Source: Dryomyza anilis (taxonomy: Eukaryota; Arthropoda; Insecta; Diptera; Dryomyzidae). From it: DNA of 64,000 bases. The translations under genes were made by a program, and so were the position numbers. Under the pieces are notes generated by a model. It searched no databases and had not been told where the DNA came from. It saw only the letters and a program-made list of their open reading frames with translations. Shown here piece after piece: positions 33,954 to 45,600 of the stretch (position 1 is the stretch's first letter; the number at the start of each line of letters is the position of its first letter). The stretch is from NCBI GenBank assembly GCA_951804985.1, contig OX638133.1, positions 76,328,367 to 76,392,366 on the forward strand, read 5' to 3'.

Positions 33954-35530
33954 AATTGGACTTTAATTAAATATTGTTTTATTATATAAAATATTTGCTT
34001 TTTACAAATGACATGTTCAGAACAAATCTAAATAATAACATGAAAATAAAAATCAGAATATAAAATAATTTAATTTTTAATAAATATATTCTATTTTTGT
34101 TATGTATGAGTCCAATAAGTTATTTTAAACCATTTTGCTAAAGAATTATTATTCAATATTTTAATTTAAAATAAATTTTTCGCTGTCTAACAGGGGAGTT
34201 ATTTGGATTTGGAGGGAGTTATTTCTTTTATTTTTGGGATTATTTCATTGAGATGGTTTCGGGTGATAAATTTTCATTCATTCGGTGTTATTTCATTTTA
34301 TCGTTGCGGATTATATCATATGAAATTTGGACTTATTTAATTTTGATTTATTTTGGGTATTATCCAATTATTTGATTTTTGGATAATATTTCAAGATTTT
34401 TGGGCCTCTGTTAATTCTGAGTTATTTTAGGGGGAGTTTTTTTGATTAGGTTCTATTTTTATTATTTTAAAAACTACGATCTTTGGTGTTGTACAAAGAA
34501 TTTTTAAAAATAAATGACTATGTAATTAAAATTGTGATTTCGTTAAATGGACAACTTGAAATCAATTTTGAAAATTTGAAATGTTTTTTTTTATTTTCTT
34601 TTGGAAGATTTTCATATTATATAAAAAAATAAATCTTTTTTTATTTCTACCAGACTCATACAATATGTACGTATTATGTATAAAACAGCGCATGCCACCG
34701 TAACTGGCGTCAATATAGAGAGTGCGAATGTGTGAAATTATTAAGAGTGTTTGCTGGTGCCAGCTTGTATGACACACATACTAACATGCAGCCTACAAAG
34801 GTGTTTGCAGCAAGTTACGTGAGTGTTTCACTCGATGCCGCTGTGTGCGTAGAGTACCTGTTTAGGTTGGTTGCCTGCCTGCTGTGCTTTGCTGTTCGAT
34901 GTTGCCATGTTGCTGTTGTTTGCTGTATGAGTATTTTGTGTTAGGCTGCTGTGTGTGAGTGCGTGTGTGCGTGCGTGCAAAAAATAAATTGCATGCGATA
35001 TTTTAGATTGTCATTGGCTGCTTCCTACTGCTAATAATGATATTTTATATGATTTTATTTTCATATTTTTAGCCAGTCGTTGTGTTCTGTTGGGTGTTGT
35101 GCTCTCAAAGGAAATTATATTATTTTTTGTGACGAAATTTTATATAGTATAATTTTTCTTTGAATTATATTAATGATATAAATCACACAAGCACTTCAAT
35201 GTAGTAAAGTCTAGAATTAGCGTAAGTATTAAAAAGAAAATTAAATATTAATGCGTTATCGACCATATTTAAGCTGCACTTCTCGCTGGCATAAAATACA
35301 AATAAAATTCCTACTGAAAGCACTTGAGTGCATGAGTAGAGTATACAGCACACTTTTTCATATTTAAACTTTAACATTTTTTTTTTTTGCTTACGATTAA
35401 ATTTCAATAATCAAAATATTTTTTTATTAATTATTGAAAATTTACTATTTAGTAAATACATATAATTAAAATTTTTAGTTTAATTTTTAATTTTTTTTTT
35501 CATTTAATATATTTTAATGTTATTGAATTT
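33954..35530. other. AT-rich DNA with one GC-richer, repeat-free block (34640-35000)
   Basis: Most is AT-rich (including a GGGATTATTTCA-like loose repeat around 34190-34440). 34640-35000 is more complex (GTGCCAGCTTGTATGACAC, CGATGCCGCTGTGTGCG) and could be conserved non-coding DNA. No exon with splice sites was found. Confidence 0.3.
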
Positions 35531-35534
35531 TGAG

Positions 35535-35975
35535 TGAAAAATAGATTTTTTAGATAAAATTAAATTGTTCGTAAAAAATAGATTTGTTTTTAGTGAAAAA
35601 TTGAATTTTTTGTGAAAAATGGAATTTTTTGTGAAAAATAGAATTTGTTGTGAAAAATGGAATTTTTTGTGAAAAATGGAATTTTTTTGTGAAATAATTG
35701 AATTTTTTGTGAAAAATTGAATTTTTTGTGAAAAATTGAATTTTTTGTGAAAAATTGAATTTTTTGTGAAAAATTGAATTTTTTGTCAAAAATTGAATTT
35801 TTTGTGAAAAATTGAATTTTTTGTGAAAAATGGAATTTTTAATGAAATATGAAATTTAAGTAAAAAATTGAATTTTTAAGTGTAAAATTGAACTTTTAGT
35901 GTACAATGGAATATTTACTAAAAAAAAAATATGTTAAGTGAAAAATCGAATTTTTAGTAAAAAATTGAATTTAAG
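35535..35975. repeat. 19-bp minisatellite GAATTTTTTGTGAAAAATT
   Basis: Regular 19-bp units in the middle (about 35600-35835) with degenerate edges (TTTTTAGTGAAAAATTGAA). The unit is self-complementary in part (AATTTTTT / AAAAATT). The 79-codon frame on the minus strand (FSQKIQFF repeats) is a by-product. Confidence 0.9.
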
Positions 35976-35979
35976 TTTA

Positions 35980-37160
35980 TTATTTTTAAATTTTAGAGAA
36001 TTCACCTGGTCACCTTGGTTGCCATGTAAACACAATTCCATCAAGTTAACTGCAATGCAAGCAAATTTCATGCACTGTTTATTTAAATGGAAATTTCTAC
36101 AACTATTTTCAAAATTACATTTAAACGTATTCGTGATTGTCGAGAACGTGAGGAAAATTAAAGCCTTGTGTGTTTTTGTGATGTTTTATTGGGGAGTTTA
36201 GATTATGAAATTGTTGGTTGCTGAAATAGTTGGTTGGTTGCTTCGATGATTCTTTGTTTGCAACGTATTTTGTTTGTGTATTTCATTTCCGGTTGCCGGC
36301 ACGATCACACGCATGAACTCAAACGCATCAATATTTGCGAAAATTGCCGCAGCAATTAATCATTTGTTCGCGATAAATTGCAGCAACGCGTACTGTGATG
36401 TGTAAATATGCTGCTCATACAAATACGAACACATATATATACTCACATATACACACACACATTGTGACATATACGCATGCATTTGTTGAGATTGGCAGAG
36501 GCAGAGGAATAGGATATATGCAGTGGCGGTTAGACTTACTACCATGTTGAAGATAATTATTTTCTGAAATAGGTTTGTAACCAGAAAAAATGTTATTTTG
36601 GTTAATTACAAAAATTTATTTTGTAGATTACATTTGATATATATGTATATAATATATTTCAAATGAAAATATTCTTCATTAATTGCACTACGAAAAAAAA
36701 AATAAAGTTTTTATATAAATAAAAATAGTCCTACAAATCAAACAAAAGTTGGTTTAAATTCAAATAACTTAAAAATGAATTTGGATATTGGCAGAAAATA
36801 ATAAAAAAATAAAAAATAATAAACATAATTATAAAATACAAACATTGCAAATAAAACAAAACAAATAATAAAGTAGTAAAAATCTGAGTATGCATTTATA
36901 ATAAGTAAACCAAAGAAATATATTCACCAATATGATGAATTTATTAGAAAATAATTCGAAAAAAAAGTGTTGTTGTAAAAATTGTATTTAAAAAATAACA
37001 GAAAAAGAAAATTTTTCAAACAAAAAAATCCGAAAGAAATATTTTGAATAAAAAATTGTTTTTGAAAAAAAAAAGGATGCATGTCGAACTAGTATTATAT
37101 AAGAAATAACATACAAGAACTACTCGAGAACTGAGAAGTACGGCAAATAATTAAAGAAAA
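35980..37160. other. AT-rich DNA with a GC-richer block at 36230-36510
   Basis: The block holds TTTCCGGTTGCCGGCACGAT and CCGCAGCAATTAATCATTTG. The latter contains, on the minus strand, TGATTAAT (36355-36362), the composite motif bound by Exd-Hox pairs in flies. No exon is supported; possible regulatory sequence by inference. Confidence 0.3.
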
Positions 37161-37164
37161 ACGA

Positions 37165-37477
37165 GTTGGGAAAGTTAGGTCACATGGGACGAACTTTTAT
37201 AGTCGGAGGGGCCCGACCAAGGAATACCTTTGGTGCAGATATTAATGTGTGATATACCTTAATTTGAAAGTTCTTAATTATGCTAAACCCCATCACCCTC
37301 AGAATATTATTCACATATCAGAAATGTACATCTTTTATAATTTAAAAAAATTATCATTTTGTTTGCTCATTTTCAAACTGAGTTCCTACTTTTGGCTAAA
37401 ACATATTGTGACCAAATGTAATCGCATTCTGACTAGTTTTCCTCAAGTACCTCATTGTACCTCATAGGTGTAGGGTA
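37165..37477 (-). mobile_element. DINE-1/Helentron-like element, copy E (partial, cut by Helitron 1)
   Basis: Minus-strand reading runs from ATACCCTACACCTATGAGG through CTCGAGG-type middle to GGTATTCCTTGGTCGGGCC and CCCATGTGACC. It is shortened internally relative to copies B and C. Its ATACCC terminus is broken exactly where Helitron 1 begins (37478). Confidence 0.75.
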
Positions 37478-38424
37478 TCTATATATATAAAACTCTTGGT
37501 CCGTCTGTCTGTCAGTCTGTCGGTCTGTCGGTCTGTCTGTTTGTTCCAGCATCACGTCTAAACCGCTGAACCGATTTAACTGAAATTTTGCACCAGGATA
37601 CAATGGAGTCCGGGGTGTCATAGGCTATATATGGGATTGGACAAAGGCGCGTAGCACCTCGCATACAACCTAAACTTTCAAAACGACATAACTCGGCACA
37701 TACACAAGCTAAGATGATGAAACAAAAAACTCAAATACAAAAAAAAAACAAAAACACAAAAACAAAAACAAAAGCAAAAATCAAATACAAAAACAAAAGT
37801 AAAAGCACAAAACTTAAGCTATAACTCAAAAACAATAGAAAAATAAAAAAGGATAGAAAAAAAAAACAAAATCAACCACATTAAAATTCACCACACTAAA
37901 ATTCACCACACTAAAATTCACAACACTAAAACTCACCACACTAAAATTCACCACACTAAAACTCACCACACTAAAATTTACAACACAAAAACTCACCACA
38001 CTAAAACTCATCACACTAAAATTCACCACACTAAAACTCACCACACTAAAACACACAACAATAAATTTCACTACACTTAAATTTACCACACTAAAATTCA
38101 CCACACTATAACTCACCACACTAAAACTAACCACACTAAAACTTCTACTGGGAAAAACTCTACGTGGAAGAATTCTACGGGAAAGAATTCTACTGGGAAG
38201 AATTCTACGGGGAAGCACAGTCTGAGAAAAAATTGTCTATGAGAAAAGCTGTTTTATCGGATAATTGGTTTTGGTTACTACATTTATAAAACCAATAAAA
38301 AAACGTCCACAGCGAAGCACGGGTCCCTGATATAAATAATAAAAATGATATTTATATTAATAAAATTGCTCAATAACCTTGCATTCACATAATATTTGCA
38401 CGAGTCGTATACGGGTCCAGTTAG
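37478..38424 (+). mobile_element. non-autonomous Helitron 1 carrying a 15-bp minisatellite
   Basis: 5' end A/TCTATATATATAAAACTC, then a GTCTGTCTGTC run; the 3' part has CGAAGCACGGGTCC, then CACGAGTCGTATACGGGTCCAGTTAG/T. Insertion between A and T, a 5' TC and a 3' hairpin followed by a near-CTRR end are Helitron hallmarks (here TTAG replaces CTAG, as in the related copy). No Rep-helicase coding. The internal order is 5' module, A/C-rich tract, 15-bp array, TTCTACGGGAAGAA units, 3' module. Confidence 0.8.
37870..38146. repeat. 15-bp minisatellite TCACCACACTAAAAC in Helitron 1
   Basis: About 18 units with substitutions (ATTCACCACACTAAA alternating with ACTCACCACACTAAA). Because 15 is a multiple of 3, all frames stay open; the minus-strand 130-codon frame (VVNFSVVSFS repeats) is an artefact. 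Confidence 0.9.
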
Positions 38425-38994
38425 TATTAAATATTTTGATTCAAATTTGGTTTGATGAACAGCATTCTTCAATTTGAAGTGAAATATGTTCTACTTTATG
38501 TTCTTGTTCATTAGTATAATGACACGTATTCTTCACATACAATTTATCATATTGAAGAACACTTTTTGAACAGTTACCAAGTGTTCATCATATTTATGAT
38601 CGCATTCAAAACATTGAATCGTTAGTCAATAAAATTATGAATGGTCCTTCAATACAATGAATCATGGCGTGAAGAACAGAATTCATCAATATAATGTGCA
38701 TTTTTTCTGTGTATTTGCAGATTATAAAAAATGTAGTATATTAAAGTATCATATTGAATTACTTTTGAATTGGAATATCATAAGTATGCAATTTAAAAAA
38801 AAATATTATTTTGCACCGGGTTGCGCAAAAAGATTTTTAACTTTTTTCTAAGCAAATAGTTATTTTTTAATATATACTGAATAAAAAAAGTCTAATACAA
38901 ATTTGTAAATAAAAATAATATATATTTTGTGCTTTTCGTAATGATCACATATCTTACTAACTTCATCACAAAAACTATCACAAAAATGTAGTGT
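38425..38994. other. unassigned AT-rich DNA, possible TIR element remnant
   Basis: Contains repeated TTCTTCAAT/TTCATCAATATAATG motifs and the sequence TGCATTTTTTCTGTGTA near 38698, resembling the inverted ACACAGAAAA end seen at 14168-15126. The left end is not visible. Confidence 0.3.
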
Positions 38995-39119
38995 CTTTTT
39001 AGCCAAAAGTACGATCTGATTTCCGACATGAGCCAAATCGATCAACGGACACGCACATATCTCATACCAATTACTCGAAAAGTATTCTAGGTATAAATTT
39101 AAGGTACTGTTAGAATTCA
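38995..39119 (+). mobile_element. DINE-1/Helentron-like element, copy G, left part
   Basis: Matches the middle of copies B and C (TTTTTAGCCAAAAGTA, ATGAGCCAAATCGATCAACG, TTACTCGAAAAGTATTC, GTTAGAATTCA). It stops at 39119, where Helitron 2 is inserted, and continues at 41598. Confidence 0.75.
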
Positions 39120-39202
39120 TCCTATTAATATAATAAATCTGTTTGTTCGTTTGTACGTTTGTACGTTTGTACGTTTGTACGTTTGTCCGTTTGTACGTTT
39201 GT

Positions 39203-39958
39203 ACGTTTGTTCCGCTTCTCCGTCTAAACGGCTGATCCGATTTCCTTGAAATTTTTACCACAGATGCGGTATGGTCTGGAAGGAATGATAGGCTATATAT
39301 GGGCGGGATTGGACAAAGAGGCGTGGCACCTCCCATACAACCTAAACTTTCAATACGATATAACTCGGCACTTTCACCAGCTACGAACATGAAACAAAAA
39401 ACTCAAATACTCAAAAAAATTTAAAAACAAAAAAACAAAAGCACAAAACAAAACAAAAGCAAAAATACAAAAGCAAAAGCAATCACGTTTGTTCCGCTTC
39501 TCCGTCTAAACGGCTGATCCGATTTTCTTGAAATTTTTACCACAGATGCGGTATGGTCTGGAAGGAATGATAGGCTATATATGGGCGGGATTGGACAAAG
39601 CGGCGTGGCACCTCCCATACAACCTAAACTTTCAATACGATATAACTCGGCACTTTCACCAGCTACGAACATGAAACAAAAAACTCAAATACACAAAAAA
39701 AATTAAAAACAAAAAACCAAAAGCACAAAACAAAACAAAAGCAAAAATACAAAAACAAAAGCAATCACGTTTGTTCCGCTTCTCCGTCTAAACGGCTGAT
39801 CCGATTGTCTTGAAATTTTTACCACAGATGCGGTATGGTCTGGAAGGAATGATAGGCTATATATGGGCGGGATTGGGCAAAGAGGCGTAGCACCTCCCAT
39901 GCAACCTAAACACGATATAACTCGGCACTTTCACCAGCAACGAACATGACACAAAAAA
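39203..39958. repeat. 282-bp tandem repeat, almost three units
   Basis: ACGTTTGTTCCGCTTCTCCG recurs at 39203, 39485 and 39767, an exact 282-bp period. Each unit contains the Helitron 5' module (CGGCTGATCCGATT, GGTCTGGAAGGAATGATAGG, GGCACCTCCCATACAACC) plus an A/C-rich tract. The third is shortened before the minisatellite. Confidence 0.95.
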
Positions 39959-40084
39959 CTCAAATACAAAAAAAAAAAAAAAAACAAAAAAGCAAAAGCA
40001 CAACACAAAACAAAAACAACACCAATCACATAAAACCACAATCCAAACTAAATGAAAAACAAAAAAAGAAAAGAAAAAGAAAAA

Positions 40085-41230
40085 CAAACTCACCACACTA
40101 AAACTAACCAAACTAAAACTCACCACACTAAAATTCACCCTTAAATTAACCACACTAAAACCCACCACACTATAATTCACCACACTAAAACTCACCACAC
40201 TAAAATTCACCACACTAAAACTCACCACACTAAAACTCACCACACTAAAACTCACCACACTAAAACTCACCACACTAAAACTCACCACACTAAAACTCAC
40301 CACACAAAAACTCACCACACTAAAACTCACCACACTAAAACTCACTACACTATAATTCACCACACTAAAACTCACCACACTAAAATTCACCACACTAAAA
40401 CTCACCACACTAAAACTCACCACACTAAAACTCACCACACTAAAACTCACCGCACTAAAATTTCTCCACATTAAAACTCATCACACTAAAACTCACCACA
40501 CTAAAACTCACTATACCCAAAAGTCGCCACACTCAAACTCACCGCACTAAAATTCACAACACTAAAACTCACCACATTTAAACTCACCATACCAAAACTC
40601 ACCACACTAAAACTTACCACACTAAAACTCACCACACTTAAACTCACCACACTAAAACTCACCACACAAAAATTCAACACACTAAAATTGAACACACTAA
40701 AACTCACCACACTAAAATTTCACCACACTAAAACTCACCACACTAAAACTCACTATACTAAAATTTCACCACATTAAAATTCACCACTTTTAAACTCACC
40801 ACATTAAAACTCACTACACTCAAATTTCGATACACTAAAACTTACCACACTAAAACTCACCGCACTAAAATTCACCACACTAAAACCCACCGCACTATAA
40901 TTAACCACACTAAAACTCACCACCCTAAAATTCACTACACTAAAACTCACCACAATAAAATTCATCACATTAAAATTCATCACACTAAAACTCACCACAA
41001 TAAAATTCACCACACTAAAACCCACCACACTATAATTGACCACACTAAAACTCACCACACTTAAAAACACCACACTTAAACTCACCACACTCAAATTCAC
41101 CACACTAAAACTCACCACACTAAAACTTACCACACCAAAACTAACCACAATTAAACTCACCACTCCAAAATTCACCACATCTAAACTCACTACACCGAAA
41201 CTTACTACATTAAAACCCACCACTCTAAAA
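40085..41230. repeat. 15-bp minisatellite TCACCACACTAAAAC in Helitron 2
   Basis: About 75 units, most regular at 40175-40450 and degenerate towards the right. Minus-strand frames (SFSVV repeats, up to 204 codons) arise from the array and are not genes. Confidence 0.95.
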
Positions 41231-41597
41231 CTTCTACTGGGAAAAACTCTACGGGGAAGAATTCTACGGGAAAGAATTCTACCGGGAACAATTCTACCGG
41301 GATGAATTCTACGTTGAGAATTCTACGGGAAAGCGTTCTATGTGGATTTTACGGGAAGATTTCTACTGAGAATAATTCTGCGGAGAAGCGCAGTCTGAGA
41401 AAAAATTGTCTTTGAGAAAAGTTGTTTTGGCGGAGAATTATTTGGTTACCACATTTATAAAACGAATAAAAAAATTTCAACAGCTGAGCACGGGCCCCTC
41501 ATATCAATAATAAAAAAATGTTTTTTATATTAATAAAATCGCTCCATATCTTTGAATTCAGAAAATCTTGGCACGAGTCGTGCACGGGTCCAGCTAG

Positions 41598-41765
41598 TTT
41601 AAAAATATGTGTTGGGCGTGGTCCGCTTACATTTTTTTCATTATTTAATTTTTATTTCATTTTCTATCATTTTTAAATCAGTTTTTAAATTATTGGGATA
41701 TAAGACGTAAATTTCTGATATGTGAATAATATTCTGGGTTGGATGTTCAACATTATTAGAACTTT
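41598..41765 (+). mobile_element. DINE-1/Helentron-like element, copy G, right part
   Basis: Continues copy G after Helitron 2: AAAATATGTG, GGGCGTGGTCCGC, TTATTGGGATATAAGACGTA, GTGAATAATATTCTGGG, then loses similarity. Its match to 8570-8830 shows that the two parts were once joined. Confidence 0.75.
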
Positions 41766-43300
41766 ATAATTTGTGTTTTTGCATTTGTTTAACTTCCTTT
41801 TTATTTTGATTTTGGATTTTTGATTTTTCTTTGGTATTTTTTGTTTTTTCTTTCGATTATTGGAATATTTTGATTTTTTTTGATTTGTTCTGTTTGTTTA
41901 TTATTTTTTCTTTAGCTTTTCTTTAGATTGTGTGTTTTTCATTTCATTTTGAGTTTTTGCTTTAGATTTTATTTTTGCGTTTGCGTATAACTTTTCGTAA
42001 TGTTTAGCTTTATTTTATGAATATTTAGTATCAAGAAAATACAGAAACATATTTCACAGCACTGCAATGTATATGATAGGAAATATCAAAATGTAATAAG
42101 TACATATTGCAATAAATATTTTAAATACAATACATTTTAATAACAAAACATTATTATTTCGCGATTTGGTACCAACATCTTTTTTCTTTATAACATATTT
42201 CATATATATTAAAATATTCCAATCAAAAAATGAAGCACTTCTTCAGACTTTAGTCACTTGACTTTATCCTGACATCAAAGGTGTTTCTACATTTTAAGTT
42301 GCGCAAATTTAACAAAATTTATAAACAGTAATTTAAGTATTTCACACAAAAATTATATTATAATTAAATTAAATTTTCTATTATGTAAAATATAAATTCA
42401 ACTGAATAAGAAAATTTGCTAAACCGTGAAATTGCTTTCAACTGCACGCAATGCAAAATATCTCTCACTCACATACACAATGAAAAGAAGACAACTACAA
42501 AGCCAGGTACATATACAGTTAGGTGTTGTATGTATCCTTAAGTCCTTGCAATTTTGGTGCGCTTTCGCATACAAATAAAAAGAAAAGAAAAAAAAAGAAA
42601 ATACTTTCTCTGTAACGTCTCAGCTACTTTCTTGGGAAAATTGAAAATTTCCTTTCATGCTACGCTTCAACAACCAGTGAAATATAATACATATTCTTTG
42701 GTTGTATCTAGACTTAAGTGTGTTGGCCGCAGGCTATGCATGCAACCAAGACGCATACATGTCATGCTTTAAAATATAAGAAAACGTTGTGTTTGTAAAA
42801 AACTATGAAAACGGTATGGTATACTGTAAAACAAAAAATAAGAATTACTAAGATAGAGAAAAAGTAAAAATGTGGTTCGTAAATGTTTGCTTTCTAATAA
42901 CAGACACCCAAAGACAACGAAACACATCAGCACAACTAACATTTTAAATGCAATTTTTAGTTTATTTGCCATAGTGCATGGTTTATGTTATGAGAATTTA
43001 AAAACTGTTGGCTCAGGCTTTTAAATGTTCGTCAAAATAACAATATACCAACAAAAACTATTATATCAAAAAGAAGTTCAATTAGAAAAAATTAGAAATT
43101 GTAATAGTTAGTAGTAGATATGTTGAAAGAAAATGTTGTTGATATACAAAAAATATTTAACATATACATGCCATATATGAATTCTATATAAATCGCGGTT
43201 GCTGATTTTGTCTACATAATCAGTTTTTTCTTAAACGAAAAGTTTTTAAGAAAATTTGTATCGAATTTTAACCTTTTTTCAGACAGTTTTTAGAATAAAC
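41766..43300. other. T/G-rich then AT-rich DNA, nothing coding
   Basis: 41770-41990 resembles the TTTTTGATTTTTGC tracts; the remainder is AT-rich without supported exon. The frame at 42554-42772 has no domain. Confidence 0.35.
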
Positions 43301-43732
43301 CAGTTTGGAAGGTTAGATCACATGGGAAATTTTAAAGTAGGTGTTATTATGATAGTTAGGATTATCAAAATTATAGTCGGTCTAGACTGACTATACATAT
43401 TTTTTTTAATTTTAATATAAATGGTTTTAATATAAATGGTAAGATCACAGGTGACAATGAACCGATCTAGTTAATTTTTTCGCACATACAGCGTAGATAA
43501 ATAAGTAATCTATGTTATCAGTTTCATTCGTCTAACTCATCAATTTTAAGTAGTCGGGATTTCAACAGACAGACAGACAGACGGACGTTGCTAAATCGAC
43601 TCAGGAGATCATGCTGATCAAGAATTTATATACTTCTCCTTACCGGAGATTCGGAGATGCTTCCTTCTGGGTGTTACAAACGGCGTACCAAACTGAATAT
43701 ACCCTTTCACTCTTAGTGTAGGGTATAAAAAT
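43301..43732 (-). mobile_element. DINE-1/Helentron-like element, copy F
   Basis: Minus-strand reading starts TATACCCTACACTAAGAGTG, includes ACGCCGTTTGTAACACCCAG, CTTGATCAGCATGA, a GTCTGTCTGTCTG run and ends TCTAACCTTCCAAACTGG. It is the same subfamily as copies A and D. Confidence 0.75.
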
Positions 43733-44176
43733 ATACAGATCTATAAACAACTAAATTTTAAAAATCCTGTAAACACAGATTTTCTTTCAATTGTTCAGAT
43801 ATCATAATATTACAACAAATACTATAATATCGATATATCTTTAAGATATTTCTGCAGTTTTTGTGTAATAATATTTTTCTACAGTACTATATATTTTTTT
43901 TATTCTAAGTAGTGGGTAAGAACGGCTTTAAAATACGATTGCAATTTTTTCAAAAACATTACGTAATATGAAAAAAACAGAGTATTGAATAAAAATCAGC
44001 ACCACCGATTTTTTGAAAGTTCTATAAAAAAATTCAAGATTTTTGTTGATTTATTATAAACCAGCTGGACCCGTGCACGACTCTTGCAAAGATTTGGTGA
44101 TTGCAAGCATATGGAGTGATTTTGTTTTTTTTTTGTTTTTGTCTTTGTGTTTTTACTTTTTTGTGTTTTTCTATTT

Positions 44177-44995
44177 ATACCCTACACCTATGAGGTACAG
44201 GGTATATTAACTTTGTGCAATTATTGTAACGCCCATTAGGAGGCGTGCCCGGTATGGAAAAGTATATATATTCTTGATCAGCATCACCACCCGAGTTCGT
44301 TTAACCATGTCCGTCAGTCCGTCCGTCTGTCTTGCTGTCTTGCTGCCCGTAAACACGATAACTTAAGAAAGACTGCTTAGAATACGATGAAATTTCGTTT
44401 CAATACTTTTTAGCCAAAATTTAGTTCTGTCAATCGAAATGAGCTAAATTGGTCGACGGACACGCCCACCTCCCATATAAGTCACTTTTATATAACTCTT
44501 TGGGAACCAATAACTCGAAAAGTATTCAAGATATACTTATAAAATTTACACATATTTTAAAAGTATGTGATACAAAAATGGGCGTGATACGCATACATTT
44601 TATTTTTTTATTAATTCTCGCTTTTTTCATATTGGACATTTCGCAAATTATTGAAAACAAATTTATGAAATATTAGCCTTCAACATATGTTTTAAGAGTG
44701 GGCGTGATCCGCCCACATTTACTTTTCTACATGTTTCAACATTTTTTGATTTTTTTTTACTTTTACAATTTTTTAAATTATTGGGATATACTTCGTCAGA
44801 AATTTGATATGTAAATAATATGCTGAGTGTAAGCATGTTCAGCATAATTAAGGTAGGTTAAAGGTAGGTATACAATTAAATTTCCCACATTAATATTCAC
44901 ACTAAAGTGTATGGTATTCCATAGTCGGGCCCGATCGACTATACAATTCCGTTCCAGGTGACCGAACTTACCCATGTGACCTAACTTTTCCAAGT
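44177..44995 (+). mobile_element. DINE-1/Helentron-like element, copy H
   Basis: Starts ATACCCTACACCTATGAGG, has GGAGGCGTGCCCGGTATGGA, TTGATCAGCATCACCACCCG, CTCGAAAAGTATTCAAGATA, GGGCGTGATCCGCCCAC and ends AGTCGGGCCCGATCGACTA and CCCATGTGACC. It splits a T/G-rich tract of Helitron 3. Confidence 0.8.
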
Positions 44996-44997
44996 CG

Positions 44998-45590
44998 TTT
45001 GTTCTGTTTTTGTATTTATGCTTTTGATTTGTGTCATTGCTTTTGGTTTTGTTTGTGTTTTTGTATTTTTGCTTTTGTGTTTTGCTTTTGTGTTTTACTT
45101 TTGTGGTTTTACATTTGTGGTTTGTGTTTTCATTTTTGCTTTCATTTTCCTTTTGTTTTTGCTTTGTGTTTTTTATTTTATTTTGTGTTTTTGTTTTTTA
45201 TTTTGTATTTTTGTTTTCCTTTTTTTTTTGATTTTCTGTATTTGCTTTTGTTCTTGTGTTTCTGCTTTTTGATTTTGTGTTTTTGTTTAGTTTTTGCTTT
45301 TATTTTTAATTTGCTTTTGTGTCTTTGCTTTTGTTTTTGTGTTTTGCTCTTGTTTTTGTGTTTTGCTTTTGTTTTTGTGGTTTGCTCTTCTTTTTGTGTT
45401 TTTGCTTTTAATTTTGTGTTTTCGATATTGTTTTATGTCTTTGCTTTGGTTTTTGTGTTTTTGATTTTGTGTCTTTGCTTTTATTTTTGTGTTTTGCTTT
45501 AATTTCTGTGTTTGCGTTTCTTTTGATTTTGATTTGTGTCTTTGCTTTTGTTTTTGCATTTGTTTTTGTGTTTCTGCTTTTCTTATTTGG
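44998..45590. repeat. T/G-rich low-complexity tract
   Basis: Repeats of TTTTTGTGTTTTTGCTTTTG; frames of 60-167 codons in it (F/C/V/L) are not genes. Confidence 0.8.
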
Positions 45591-45600
45591 TTTAGACGGG

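Larger units (their letters stand above)
39120..41597 (+). mobile_element. non-autonomous Helitron 2, expanded by tandem repeats
   Basis: 5' end A/TCCTATTAATATAATAAAT; 3' end GCACGAGTCGTGCACGG, then GTCCAGCTAG/T, with a GCACG-AGT-CGTGC hairpin about 11 nt before the CTAG end. Both boundaries fall exactly between two halves of a Helentron copy (ATTCA ... TTTAAAAATATGTG). Inside: GTTTGTACGTTTGTACG runs, three 282-bp tandem units, a 15-bp array of over 1 kb, and TTCTACGGGAAGAA units. No Rep-helicase ORF. Confidence 0.85.
44061..45600 (-). mobile_element. probable Helitron 3, interrupted by a Helentron copy
   Basis: On the minus strand the 3' end reads GCAAGAGTCGTGCACGG, then GTCCAGCTGG/T: a CTRR end followed by T, as in Helitron 2. 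T/G-rich tracts like those inside Helitron 1 and 2 (inverse of AAAACACAAAAAC) lie at 44120-44175 and 44998-45590 on both sides of the nested element. The 5' end is not identified; only GTTTAGACGG near 45589 resembles it. Extent on the right is a guess. Confidence 0.5.

Noticed and set aside
38860..39900. Repeated frames starting MFVAGESAELYRIESLGCMG
   Set aside because: Each lies in the 282-bp tandem unit of Helitron 2; the repetition is of DNA, with no separate evidence for a protein.
39857..41223. Minus-strand frames of 69-204 codons with SFSVV repeats
   Set aside because: The 15-bp minisatellite keeps all frames open; there is no non-repeat domain.
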